Assembly: GCF_019399895.1 (NCBI RefSeq)
Contig: NC_091868.1
Location: forward strand, 8,495,593-8,559,592
Length of the DNA stretch: 64,000 nucleotides
Source of the DNA: Cardiocondyla obscurior
Taxonomy: Eukaryota; Arthropoda; Insecta; Hymenoptera; Formicidae
Direction: 5' to 3'
Shown: positions 37,601-49,091 of the stretch, in pieces
How positions within the stretch are numbered: position 1 is the first letter of the stretch
Layout of the letters: the number at the start of each line of letters is the position of its first letter
The notes under the pieces: generated by a model
Database searches by the model: none
What the model saw: the letters and a program-made list of their open reading frames with translations, nothing else
What the model was told of the DNA's origin: nothing
Made by a program: the position numbers and the translations under genes

Positions 37601-40600
37601 CCGCCAGCACGGTTCGTACAAATGTTTTTGTGTTTCAAAAATAGCGAGACGTTTTTCTTTTTTTTTTTTTTTTTTTATCATATTTCATTAAAGCAACCCC
37701 GCTAGATCATTCAACGTAGCGGCGCCGCGGCTAAAACTAATTCCCTTCTTAAGAATATTTAACCAACTTAGCTTTTGTAGACTCATTTAATTTAAGCTAA
37801 TCAGGCTAATGAAAAGCACCCGCAGTTAAAGACTAATCTGTAATTTAATTTTCCACCGCGGAGTTAGCAAGTCAAATCGATAGACGCCACGCTGGGAGGC
37901 ATCGGCAAAGTAACTGGCTATGCCGAAACTTCCTCGCGGCGTCTCTTACGATTACGGGCCACCGTCGTGTATTTAATTTCTACATTCGGGAACACGAAAA
38001 TCTCGGCGGCTTTCGAACTCGCGAGAATTTTCGTATATCGACGAAATTGTGTCAGCGCGGATAATTACAAAAATTAATTACTTACGCGCCGCGTTCGAAT
38101 GGCTGTCGTCAGCTTTCGTCTCAGATTACGCGTACGATCTTTCAGGTGATGCAGCTAGTCGGCTCTCTGTACCTACTCTACTTTCCATATTGCGGATTTA
38201 TCCTCTGGGAAGCCTGCGCCGGGAATCAGCACTGTCGTCACGCAAATCGCGAGTTCGTCTCTTTGGCATCGCTTCTCATCGCGTGCTCGCCGCTCGTCAA
38301 CGGCCTCTTATACGGCCTGAAGTCACAAACGCTGCAACGATCCGTGAGGAACTACTGGCGGAAAAAGGCGACTAAATCGGAATTGCAGCAGGTATGAAAC
38401 GCGAGAGAAAAGTGAGAGGCGATAAAAAAAAATAAACGCTCGAGCGTCGAGAAGCCGACCTCAATGTGCCCGGCACGTACTCGTGGACGACGTCGCTTCG
38501 AGACCGGAGGCGGTAACGAGACGGTCAACGCTTTAGCGGGGATACCGCGAAAGGCGAGTGATGCACGGAAAATCTACAGATCGTCATTGGGAAACGAGCA
38601 GGGCGAAAACGATATATCGCGGCTTTTCGAGTTGCGCGGCGGCCCTTTGATGGCCCATAAATGCTTCGTCGTTAGTTGCGACAATGGAAACTCATATAGA
38701 TCCCGCGAACCTCGTACTAATATATCGCCCGCTTGTCGCAGTTTACGGTTATTATCGCGCTTATGTTCCATTACGTTCGTATATATACGCCTTCGCGCGT
38801 TTGCAGCGACGTGAGAGCAATTCTAAATTTCGTTTTAGGAGATACAGGCGAGGACACCGAGCGTCGCGGGGTCCAGGCGGCCTTCCGGCAGCGGGAACAC
38901 TTCCTTCTTCCCGTTCCCGCCTCTGCAGCGAAGGCTCAGCGAGGCGTTATTAGCCCTCGGCTCGTGCAGGACCGGGAGTAGTTTTGAAAGTAATAATCTG
39001 GGATTCCAGCGCGGCAGATTGCAGCCCGCCGTCTCGTGTAATACCCTCAGAGTGCCGACCGCTGAATCAGGTATACGATCCTCGCCGTTGATATCGCTTT
39101 ATCGAAATACGATCCGCGCTTCCGTAGTATATTTCAAAATGGTTTTGTCTTACAATTAAAGTTCGCAACCGAGTAGCCCGGCGGTTGCCTGTAATTAACG
39201 CGAGTGTCACTATGAAAACAAAGCGAGAACGCTAGTAGAAATGAATCGTAAGGGTCCTTAAACGTTTCGACACTGATATGACCATGTCATGCCCTTTCAT
39301 CACGGCGCGCTAAGGTGAGCCGAGCAAATTGGTGCGGGCGAGCGCGAGCGCCGCCAGTCTGATGGGTCCCCATTATCGGAGCGACTTTATCGGGGCGGAT
39401 TTGGGCGCGGGATGCTCCATAGCTATGTGCGAGACCCCGAAGAGGAGCCCGAGGATCCTCATAACGCGCGCGTACAGCGAGGAGAGCCAAGACGGAGGCA
39501 GCCCCCTTCTGAGAAAACCCCTCAATTCAAATACTAATCCACCACCGTGCGAAAGTACGTCGCATGCTAACATTTGTACTGTTTGCTTCAATCGCATTTG
39601 CAATTCTAAAGTATACTTGATAAAATTATCACGCCTCCAATTTACGCTGTCGACGAGGATAGATTAAATTTTTTTTTTTTTCTAATTTAGTTAACATCTA
39701 GCGATTTTGCATAAATATCCTTATTTGCAAGCAAGAAAAAATCAAACGAGTACGGCTCCACGTCGACAAACATGTTCGCCGTCTATTTCATACGGAGATT
39801 TGCAAATGAATAGATCGTTCAAGTAACCGAGTTACTTCTAATTGGATTAGCCTGGTTATGGCCTTATTTTAAGAGAGAACTCCCGTTTATCGCGCGTGTA
39901 TAGAACGCCGATGGCGGCACTGCAGCACCGGAAGCGAGAGCAGCACGGGTAGCAGCGATGCGAGCGTATGGACCACCGGCGTGACCCCGAAGTACACCAA
40001 GAGTAACGCGAAGAGCCCGGACGGCTGGTCATCGCGTGCGCGACAGGTACGCGGCAAAAATTTAGACGAAAGCGTTTTGTCGACCTCCACCAGGCCGAAC
40101 AATAATAGCGAGAGTAGCGATACAACGGACACAACTACAGCGACAACAACGACCACGTTACTTAAATCTCTCGCTACGGTAAGCGATACAAATATATAAT
40201 TAAATATCTTATCTTTTCAAGACGGAAAAAATTCTAAAAAAAAAAAAGAAAAAAACTTTAGCCTTCTAACAAATTAGAATAGCCTTGATACATTTTAATG
40301 ACTTAATGAACAGTTTAAATAACAACTAATTATTCAAACGTAGGAAATTGGCGAGCAAAATGAAAGGGAGAAAGACAGGCTGAACGGCAGGGTGAAGAAA
40401 AGAGAGTTTAGCGAGAGCGACAGCAGTTGGAGCAGCGTGGAAGAAATTGAAACCAAGGCAGAAAGGAACGATGAGGACGATAGTCTTGAGAAATCGAAGG
40501 GAAATCCGCAAATGAGACCTCCCAGGCGAAAGTCAAAGGGCAGTAACCGGGAAACTGAAGTCTCCGAAGATCGCGAAGAGACCGCGCAGCTGAGGCCACT

Positions 40601-40619
40601 TCTGACACCCTCTTCTTAA
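34628..40619 (+). CDS. orphan class A (rhodopsin-like) G-protein-coupled receptor with a long C-terminal tail
   Basis: Nine exons: 34628-34723, 35082-35272, 36681-36818, 37305-37611, 38146-38391, 38839-39070, 39315-39554, 39904-40178 and 40344-40619. Phases agree throughout, giving 666 residues. Seven membrane helices can be placed: helix 1 within residues 1-32 (almost no extracellular N-terminus), 2 and 3 in exon 2, 4 in exon 3, 5 at about 164-192, 6 and 7 in exon 5. The DRY motif is complete (CDRYYAIAAP, Asp95-Tyr97, split by an intron). Conserved Cys before helix 3 (AWCVVHG) and in loop 2 (LNCCAPDF) could form the usual disulphide. The NPxxY motif is altered to NGLLY (296-300). The ~340-residue tail is Ser/Thr-rich. 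The exon 2 acceptor is ambiguous by 6 or 9 bases, in phase. Ligand unknown; it resembles insect orphan receptors. Confidence 0.85.
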
Positions 40620-42137
40620 ATGTATTTTTCTCTGAATAATTCGTGTATACGTCCGCGTGGTGCCAGAGGGTGCATGGCTATATGTGCATGTCTATATCGC
40701 GAACGAAATGAAATTTGACCGCGCGTATTTAACCGACACTGATACGGGCGCGTTCGCAGGAAGTTTCCAAACGAGCGTCCTGTCGTTGAAGCGCTTTCGT
40801 GATTTTACGAAAATAAAATTAGCCGGCCAATTGCAATAGAAAGTTTACCCCGATAACTTGCTTTCAACAATATTCGTTTGCGATATTCGCGAGAGGAAGA
40901 CGACGGGCAAATAATTCGTCTAAGAGCGTAACGGTATCGCGGGCCGATCTCAATCGTGTCTCAAATTCACCGCGAGATGTTGGAATATGAAAAGTGGATT
41001 TGCAAATCATTACGCACGACATTGATATAACGTCGAATATACGTAATATATGTATCGACATATCCCGAAATTATATTTTTGTACTTTCACTCTACAACGT
41101 TACGTGACGCGAGGCCGCCTTTCGCAAAAGAAAATAACCGAAGCACCGATTAATACCGTCGACAAACTCGATTTCGAGAAATTTGCTCACCCGCCCCGAA
41201 GAAATTAATCAATGATCATTTCCGATCAAATATCGATGAGAAGTTCGCGTCAGCGGTGAATTCGCGAAAACTCGTTACCCACAAAAGTTCCGGTCCAATT
41301 TATCTTTAATTTTGCCGAAGCAAGTCATAGGGACTCGCAGAAGATCGAAGAAAAGAATGATCGGAAGTCAGACACCCGGGAAAGTCTCTTGACAGTAAGT
41401 GGCAACAACGTCGGAATCAAAAATGAAAGCAACAAATGTCGTCCCAACGCAAAGTTCATTGAGTTACACTATTTAAAATTAAAAGAAAAAAAAAATTTTG
41501 TTTTAAAGACATGTCTATTTTTTTTAATTTTTTTTTTATGAATGTCAAGTTTTTCTCGATAGATTCAATAGTAGGCGTGAATTCCATTATTTTGACTGAC
41601 GCGATAATTAACTAACATGGAGCTACATTAAATGATAATACGATAAGTATAATTAGATGATAAGTAGATGATAAGATAATAGGTAGCCGTTGGAATTGAT
41701 CCCAAAAAAATTGCTTCGGGCCTATGTGTGCGTACAAATCTACTATATGTATACAGAAAAATACCTTCGAACTTCTCTCTGGACGTTCGCGACAACGTGA
41801 TCGCGACAGAGAGATCGTTGTTTCATTGAGAGATTGTTAGAAGCGTGCAAGAGTCGGTCCGTATTCGCGCATTTCGTTTACGATAGATAAAAGTTAAACC
41901 CACTCATTCCAACCGTACATTTAATTTATATATGTTTATATATGATTCCATCGACGTATAATAATATGTAGGGATTACATTAATGTATATATAATTTTTA
42001 TATCATATAAGTTGATGGCTCTGTAAAATAAAGAATTACTAAATAATGCACGCTTAACGCGGCGTGAATACGGATCACTTTTTATATCGATGTCTATTTA
42101 ATTTATATAATATATTGTTGCTAAATAAATAATTAAA

Positions 42138-42191
42138 AAAAAAATATATATATATTATGTATATTATATATATATATATATATATATTATA
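42138..42191. repeat. (AT)n microsatellite
   Basis: Nearly uninterrupted TA dinucleotides with two ATTATGTATAT-type interruptions. Confidence 0.85.
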
Positions 42192-42605
42192 TGGCAACAT
42201 CTTATTGTCGTATATGAGAGATTTATCGTTTCTAAGCGTTGTGTTACGAAACTCGATCTCGAATTGACTAGAACCTTATCTGCAAGGCAAAACAGCCGAG
42301 CTATACTTGCTGATCGTCAATTGGAGTCGCACAGCTCAGACAATTCCCGATTTATTTCTGTCAATGATGGCAAGATTTCAAGAACTTTGTCGGGTGTGAA
42401 TATTGTATTGATGTTAACGTTACAAAGAGTTGCGACATAAAGCGATGTCTGAGTGTATAAAAAGTTAGTGCAAATAAAAATAAAAAAAATCATTGGAAAG
42501 TGCGCCGAGGTGTAATTTTTGCTGGATGTCTTATTCGATTCGGCTCACCTTTATATAAGAAGTGATTCTTTTTTTTTTCTTCTTCTAATATACGCATTCG
42601 TAATA

Positions 42606-42836
42606 ATGCGTGACGCGTGCGATGAGAAACCAGTTTTAAGATCTTGTTCCGACCAGGATTCGGATAAAGACCGACGTGATTTTATCTTCGTCGATCCCGC
42701 TTCCAAAACGTGTTCCAACGCATCTTCATTTACGGTCATTCCGTTACCGCATCGCGACGTGCCTCCACCGGTCGAGCACGTATCATTTCATAACGAGCAA
42801 TCCGCAATTACGACCATCATCGTTCATTCTTCGTGA
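42606..42836 (+). CDS. unassigned short reading frame ending in a polyadenylation signal and poly-A
   Basis: ATG at 42606 reads MRDACDEKPVLRSCSDQDSD and continues to a TGA at 42834-42836, about 76 residues. It is Ser/Asp-rich with no recognised motif. The stop runs directly into AATAAA and a run of A residues, as in a processed insertion or a terminal exon. The frame is also open upstream without an ATG. The opposite strand has a frame starting MTVNEDALEHVLEAG at 42739 that looks equally plausible, so strand and reality are both uncertain. Confidence 0.25.
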   Translation: MRDACDEKPVLRSCSDQDSDKDRRDFIFVDPASKTCSNASSFTVIPLPHRDVPPPVEHVSFHNEQSAITTIIVHSS

Positions 42837-43023
42837 ATAAAAAAAAAAAAAAGAATCACGGGGTCCAGCATCGTGCGCAAAAATTTTTCCATGCTTGACG
42901 AGCTCATCAAAAATTTGCAGTGCGTTCATCCGGGAGTGCAAGATAGTCCAGTTTGATTCGATTAAACTTTAAGCATCGGCGGAAATTCGCTGGAAAACGC
43001 ACTCGTACGCGGTTGACTGAAAA

Positions 43024-43260
43024 GTGCGGCCGAGCGTTAAACGTATTCACGTTTTACATTGGACTCTTGTACACTTGGTTCAAAAAGATGACAGAGAAAA
43101 GTACTTTGACGTGTACATTCGAGTTGCAAGAGGAATGGAGGTAGGACATGTTGCATGCCAGTCGAAGATTTTCAAGGTTTCAGAAATTTCTTGCGGACGT
43201 GATAATTTATCTCGTCGTTCGAGCCTTGAATCACAAGACTCCCGTTCGTCCACTTCGTAG
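43024..43260 (+). CDS. unassigned short reading frame, perhaps a terminal exon remnant
   Basis: The frame has no ATG at its beginning (an in-frame stop lies at 43018) and reads IHVLHWTLVHLVQKDDREKY. It ends with the Ser-rich SRRSSLESQDSRSSTS before a stop at 43258-43260. The composition of the end resembles a regulatory tail, but no splice acceptor or partner exon was found. Confidence 0.15.
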   Translation: MRPSVKRIHVLHWTLVHLVQKDDREKYFDVYIRVARGMEVGHVACQSKIFKVSEISCGRDNLSRRSSLESQDSRSSTS

Positions 43261-43759
43261 CTATAGACCCGTCTCGTGCGGATGCGGTTGTTGCGCAGGC
43301 TCGTATCGATCCTACATTCTCAGCTGATACCTTTGCCACTGCATTTCGCCGTTCAGCTCCGTCGAAAGTGCGTTAAAATCACGTAATAGTCATGACAATA
43401 TATTTGATTCAAGTGTATCCATTTAATAGCTCTGCGCTGTGCCGTAATTATCTCGGTATTCGTACCAGTAATTCCAAATAATTACGTCTTTGATAGTTTT
43501 TTCTTCCACGCATGCGTTTTTAAATACATGTCAGGGACTGAGTTCGGCGTTACTCCAAGTCCAGGGGAGCTCCATGTTACGCAGAATGTAGTCAACGCCG
43601 TTATGGCCTTGCCGGTCGAGAAATATACGATAAAAGTAAGATTGTAGATGGTGAGAAACCGAAGATATGTTTTCCAAGTAAGTCAATGCTGAGTCAGACC
43701 GTCAGGTATGCGTCTCCTATCAGTTTATTAATCGAGAGGGCTCTTCACAGAGAAAAGCC

Positions 43760-46700
43760 ATGAGAGCTTCCTCGCCTTCGTCTAGCACGAGTTCCGTGTA
43801 CACCAGCGCTGACGATGCGCGCCGGTGCACCGATTATGAGAGGAATCAGTTCCTCGACTTAGAGGATGTCGGGACCGCCTGGCTCCTCGGCTCGCATTCC
43901 TCGCAGGATAGATCGAAGCGAGCACTCGAGAGACTTAAAATAGACAAGTGAGTGACAGCACGCGTGTGTTATTACACGCACGGAGCTCGTTCTCCCGTAA
44001 CAATTAAAATCTTTCACTTCCGTTTGCAAGCGGTAAGAAAAAGTTTCGCTAGAGATTAGACATCGCATTTCAGTTTCACGTTTGAAAAGTCCTTCGGCTT
44101 TTATTAAGGAAGCAGAAGTAGCTTATTTGTTCATTTTCATAGCTCATTGTTCATTACTCCAAAGTTCGAAGATTAGAGATCGATGCTTATATTCATTAGA
44201 TAATATCTGTTTTGCAAACTTTAATTTAAATTGTAAATGCGATCGACACATGCTCCTGGATTCGGCTAACATTCAAAGACTACGTCAATTTAAATTCATA
44301 ATTTTTACATTAGTTGCAAAGCAGTTGTTTCCATTGATGTCGATTGTCATCATCGTATTTGCAACATTATTATATTGTGACGATCTCTTATTTTTTTACG
44401 CAATATAATATTGTGTAAAATAAAAAAAAATTAGAACTGGTTCTTAATCTCTTGCGTTACGATACATATGAATATAGTTTTTCTGCGCGATATTATCAGA
44501 AAACAATTTTGTCCTCTTATCTTTTTTGCTCGCATAAAAACATCGCGATAAAAAATCTAAAATATTCTTTCGTGAATCTAAGTGAATCTTAGTGTTAATT
44601 TATTCAATCAAAAAAAAATATAAATCTCGATCATGATGTACTTTAAGATAGTAATTAAAAAAAAGTTCTTATTTTTAACACGCACAATAATTCGGAACCG
44701 TGCAAGACTTATTTACGAAAAATCATTGATGGAAAATAATGATAATCTAAATAAAAAAAAATTTTAATATCGATCTAATAATATTCAACTGCAATTATAA
44801 AAGTCTTGATTAATAAAAATTTTTTTAAGTCTGTAAAAATTTGAAAAGCTATTTCATTCGAAAAAGTAGTAAGTTAATTATTTTATCGATGAAATGATAC
44901 GATCGTCGCTCTCCTTTACCTCAACTTTCACGGCGTTGATTGTAAATCTTTAATGCAATTGCTTCGTCGGCAAACTTTAATTTAAATTGTAAATGTGATC
45001 GACACATGCTCCTCGATTCGGCTAACATTCAAAGACTACGTCAATTTAAATTCATAATTTTTACAATAGTTGCAAAGCAGTTGTTTCCATTGATTGTCAT
45101 CATCGTATTTGCAACATTATTATATTGTGACGATCTCTTATTTTTTTTACGCAATATAATATTGTGTAAAATAAAAAAAAATTAGAACTGGTTCTTAATC
45201 TCTTGAGTTACGATACATATGAATATAATTTTTCTGCGCGATATTATCAGAAAACAATTTTGTCCTCTTATCTTTTTTGCTCGCATAAAAACATCGCGAT
45301 AAAAAATTTAAAATATTCTTTCGTGAATCTAAGTGAATCTTAGTGTTAATTTATTCAATCAAAAAAAAATATAAATCTCGATCATGATGTACTTTAAGAT
45401 AGTAATTAAAAAAAAGTTCTTATTTTTAACACGCACAATAATTCGGAACCGTGCAAGACTTATTTACGAAAAATCATTGATGGAAAATAATGATAATCTA
45501 AATAAAAAAAAATTTTAATATCGATCTAATAATATTCAACTACAATTATAAAAGTCTTGATTAATAAAAATTTTTTTAAGTCTGTAAAAATTTGAAAAGC
45601 TATTTTATTCGAAAAAGTAGTAAGTTAATTATTTTATCGATGAAATGATACGATCGTCGCTCTTCCTTACCTCAACTTTCACGGCGTTGATTGTAAATCT
45701 TTAATGCAATTGCTTCGTCGGCAATTCTTAAAACCAATTTCATGCAATTGTTAATTTATTGCAGTTCTAAGAGTACGTTTTTTTTTCTCCCCACGTGCCT
45801 GGTAAGAACTTGTATAGTGCACTTACTTTAACCACTTGTTACATAACGGATTAAGTAGTTGTTACTGAATTGATACTTGTTACAAAATGGTAACGAATGT
45901 ACGCAACACAGTTGCACTTGCAACTATTGACTGACTGTCGGCAATCGTTAGATTGTCTACAATTTATACTTGTTATCGAACATGGCCGCGCGATATGACG
46001 TTGAAATCTTTACATACACACACACACAAAAGAGATATCTAAAGCTTGTGCAAGTAAAACAAATTTTAATATTTTTTAATTGTTATTGAATGTTATTAGA
46101 TATTCTTAAATTTGGTGAATAAATACATTATTAGAAAAGTGTCTGAAAAATATATAAGCATAGGTGTATGCATATTAATCGCTCTCTACCATTTTTTGAT
46201 CATTAATTTTTACAACTCTACACTTTTATAATATAAACATTAATCTATCTTGACAAATAACATATTCTTTATTATTTAATTTATAGTAATAAAAAAAAAT
46301 TAAAATATAATTTTAATTGTAAATATAAAAAAAAAAAAATATAAGTAACTTGTTACGTATTGCAACGTTGACTCAAAGCACAAATAATATTAATTTCTAA
46401 TGAAATGATTCATGTATATTAATAAAGTTTTTGCAATATTATCCATAAAATGACCAACAATAGAGTGTAGTGAGAAAAAATAACGCAATAAAAAAATTAA
46501 AGATTAAAAAAAAAAAAAAAAACTGTTTGTCCAGTGATAAGTCTACATTGTAAAAAAATAATCAAACTGTGAAAAGCTTCGTTATCATCGATAATAATTC
46601 ACAAATATCTCTAAGTTCATACTCCGCATGTCAGTAAATTTTTTGCTTCTTTTTTTTCTTTTTCTTTTTTGTTTTTCAGATCACGTTTTCGGGTGCAACA

Positions 46701-49091
46701 TGTAATTGTAATTTGCGCGGTTGCAGCCGCGTTGATAATTGCTGTCATAATCGGTCTGAGTGCGTACGCACGCAGCGGCACGTCGGACTCGCGAGATGAC
46801 GAGTTTTTAGTGCCACCCGATCCAGAGAGCTTCCAGCCACCGTCGTGGAGCAAGTTGAGAGCTTTCAAACGCGGTGCCGTTTGCGCGGACGGGGCACCAT
46901 GCGCTGTCGTCGGCAAGTACGTAATTAATTGCGATTTATTTTTAATTTACAAGAACGGTGTTTATCGGGATGCTCAAATGCGCGCAATTCGTCTTTTCCA
47001 GATCGATCTTGAAGCGCAATGGATCGGCGGTGGATGCTGCGCTGGCAGCGCTAATATGCAACGGGCTAGTAAATATGCAGAGCCTAGGGCTCGGTGGTGG
47101 ATTCATGATGACGATTTATCAGAGATCCACGCGCCAGGGCTTCGTTCTCAATGCAAGAGACCGTGCACCTTTGGCGGCAAATTCTACGATGTACGATGGC
47201 AAGCCTACTAATGCGTCGTCGTTCGGTAAAGCACGATTAATTATCTTTAATAACCAAGTGTCTCAATTATCTTTTTTTATATAAACAAGTGGTTGAATGA
47301 TGACATGAATCAACAGGTGCATTAGCGGTCGCCGTACCTGGTGAGCTGGCCGGTTACTGGGAAGCTCATCAACAATTTGGTAAATTACCGTGGGCCGATT
47401 TATTTAAGCCGAGCATCGAGCTATGCGAAAAGGGCTACGTTTTAACGTTGGTGCAATACGACGGCTTTACATATAATAAAAAAAGCATTTACAACGATCC
47501 AACATTAAAGTACGAGCTCGTTGAATATTTAAAAACAAATTATATAACGTGATAAAATTATTTACAATGATACGCAAATGCCGTCTTATCTTTTAGGGAA
47601 TTGTTTGTCGACCCCGCGACTAATGAGTTCCGTAAACCAGGTTCGATAATCAGGCCCCGCGCACTTTGCGAAACGCTGCGAATTATAGCTGAGAAAAATG
47701 CGACTGAATTTTACAATGGTACGATAGGACGACTTCTCGTTGACGATTTGCAAGAACAAGGAGGAATCATAACGATGAAGGATCTCAATGAATATAGGTA
47801 ATTAAATAAACTGTTCATTGCGTCATTAAGAAAAAAATTTACTTATATATATATTCGTGTTATCTTTGCTTAGAGTTTCATGGGATCAACCAATAAGCAC
47901 GACTCTTTCGGACGGAATTAAATTGTTGACTACAGGGCTACCCGGTAGCGGAGCTATTCTTTCGTTCATTCTCAACGTCTTCGACGATTACGGCTTCTCG
48001 CCGGCTAGCATAGCGGATTTTAACGCGACAATTCTCACATATCACAGAATGATAGAGACGTACAAGTATGCGTTCGCGTTAAGGGAAAATCTGGGCGACG
48101 GTAATTTCATCGACATGACCGAGGTATGCTAATTTTTTTTTTTTTTTTTTTGTTTTTAAGATTGCTACAATTCTCGATTACTAACCGCGGTACTTCAATC
48201 TTTTTAAAGATAACCAGAAATCTGACGTCGAAGAGCTTTGCGCGCGCGATACGACAGAAAATCGACGACACGAAAACGTGGCAGAATCCGGAACACTACG
48301 GCTGTCCAGCTTACGCTAATGTTGAAGATCACGGTACCGCACATGTGTCGGTGCTGGCACCGAATGGCGATGCCGTATCAGCTACCAGCACCATCAACTA
48401 CTAGTAAGCAGACTTTCTTCACCAAAACTGCGCTTAAATGCGGAATATCGTAATATTCTATGTACTTCGATCCTGACGACTTTGCAGTTTTGGCAGCGGA
48501 ATAGTCAGCAGGAGAACCGGCATTCTGTTAAATGACGGCATGGAGGACTTCAGTATTCCGTCGCGGTTCAACTACTTCGGTATGCCGCCGAGCCCTAACA
48601 ATTATATCGCGCCTAAAAAGCAGCCATTGTCCTCTATGGTACCGTCCGTTCTGGTCGATCGGCACGGTGACGTCAAGATGATCATGGGTGCTGCTGGTGG
48701 CACGAGAATTACGACGGCAGTGTCACAAGTTAGTAGTATCTGAAATGGGCTGCGTTTAAGTTCCCATTTAGCCCGGGGTCGATAAACGAACGTAAACTTC
48801 TCGCGAGTAATATCTCTACGCTTGCAGGTGACCGCAAAGATACTTTGGATGGGTCAAACGGTCAAGGAAGCGGTGGACTCGGCGAGAATACATCATCAGC
48901 TATTTCCGCCGAAGTTGTTTTACGAATATGGAATCCCTAAGCAAGTGGTCGACGGTCTGAAACGTTTAGGCCACACCGTAGAACGCTATAGAGTCCGCGG
49001 CAGCGTGGCCTGCGTCGTATTGTACGAGAATTTCACAATTTTCGCGAACGCCGACCACCGTAAAGGCGGCGACGTCTACGGAATTGATTGA
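43760..49091 (+). CDS. GGT1: gamma-glutamyltransferase / glutathione hydrolase proenzyme
   Basis: Nine exons: 43760-43947, 46680-46916, 47002-47225, 47317-47509, 47597-47797, 47874-48123, 48210-48403, 48488-48728 and 48828-49091. Phases agree, giving 663 residues. The enzyme cleaves the gamma-glutamyl bond of extracellular glutathione. It is a type II membrane protein: a long Ser-rich cytosolic N-terminus (about 68 residues), then a helix VIVICAVAAALIIAVIIGL at 71-89. Family signatures: RNGSAVDAALAALICNG, GLGGGFMMTIY, NARDRAPLAA, TTGLPGSGAILSF. The expected autocleavage and catalytic Thr is Thr474 in EDHGTAHVSVLAPNGDAVSA, followed by TSTINYYFGSG. The small-subunit motifs NDGMEDFSIP, PLSSMVPS, MGAAGGTRITTA and HRKGGDVYG are present. 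The cytosolic part is longer than in mammals. A leader exon is implied by an acceptor at 43750. The paralogue number within the GGT family is not resolved. Confidence 0.94.
44214..45722. repeat. recent tandem duplication (period 756 bp) in GGT intron 1
   Basis: Copy 1 is 44214-44969 and copy 2 is 44970-45722. They differ by scattered single bases, a 6 bp deletion (gatgtc region) and a homopolymer change, so they are about 98-99% alike by eye. Each copy starts gcaaactttaatttaaattg and ends ttgcttcgtcgg. The reading frame at 44082-44408 crosses the first junction and has no coding character. Confidence 0.93.

Larger units (their letters stand above)
40620..43759. other. 3' region of the GPCR gene and 5' region of the GGT gene
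   Basis: The left part is AT-rich and holds several AATAAA signals (for example 42028 and near 42473), suiting a long GPCR 3' untranslated region. An (AT)n microsatellite lies at about 42138-42191. The right part contains two unassigned frames (see 42609 and 43024), and a likely GGT leader: a donor-like AAAA then gtaaga near 43636 and an acceptor ending at 43750. Confidence 0.4.

Noticed and set aside
44082..44408. 108-residue frame with hydrophobic end
   Set aside because: Lies in GGT intron 1 and crosses the duplicated block without an intact equivalent frame in the second copy.
46669..47211. 180-residue frame crossing GGT exons 2 and 3
   Set aside because: It reads through an intron and changes frame in the next exon; the spliced GGT model explains both exons.
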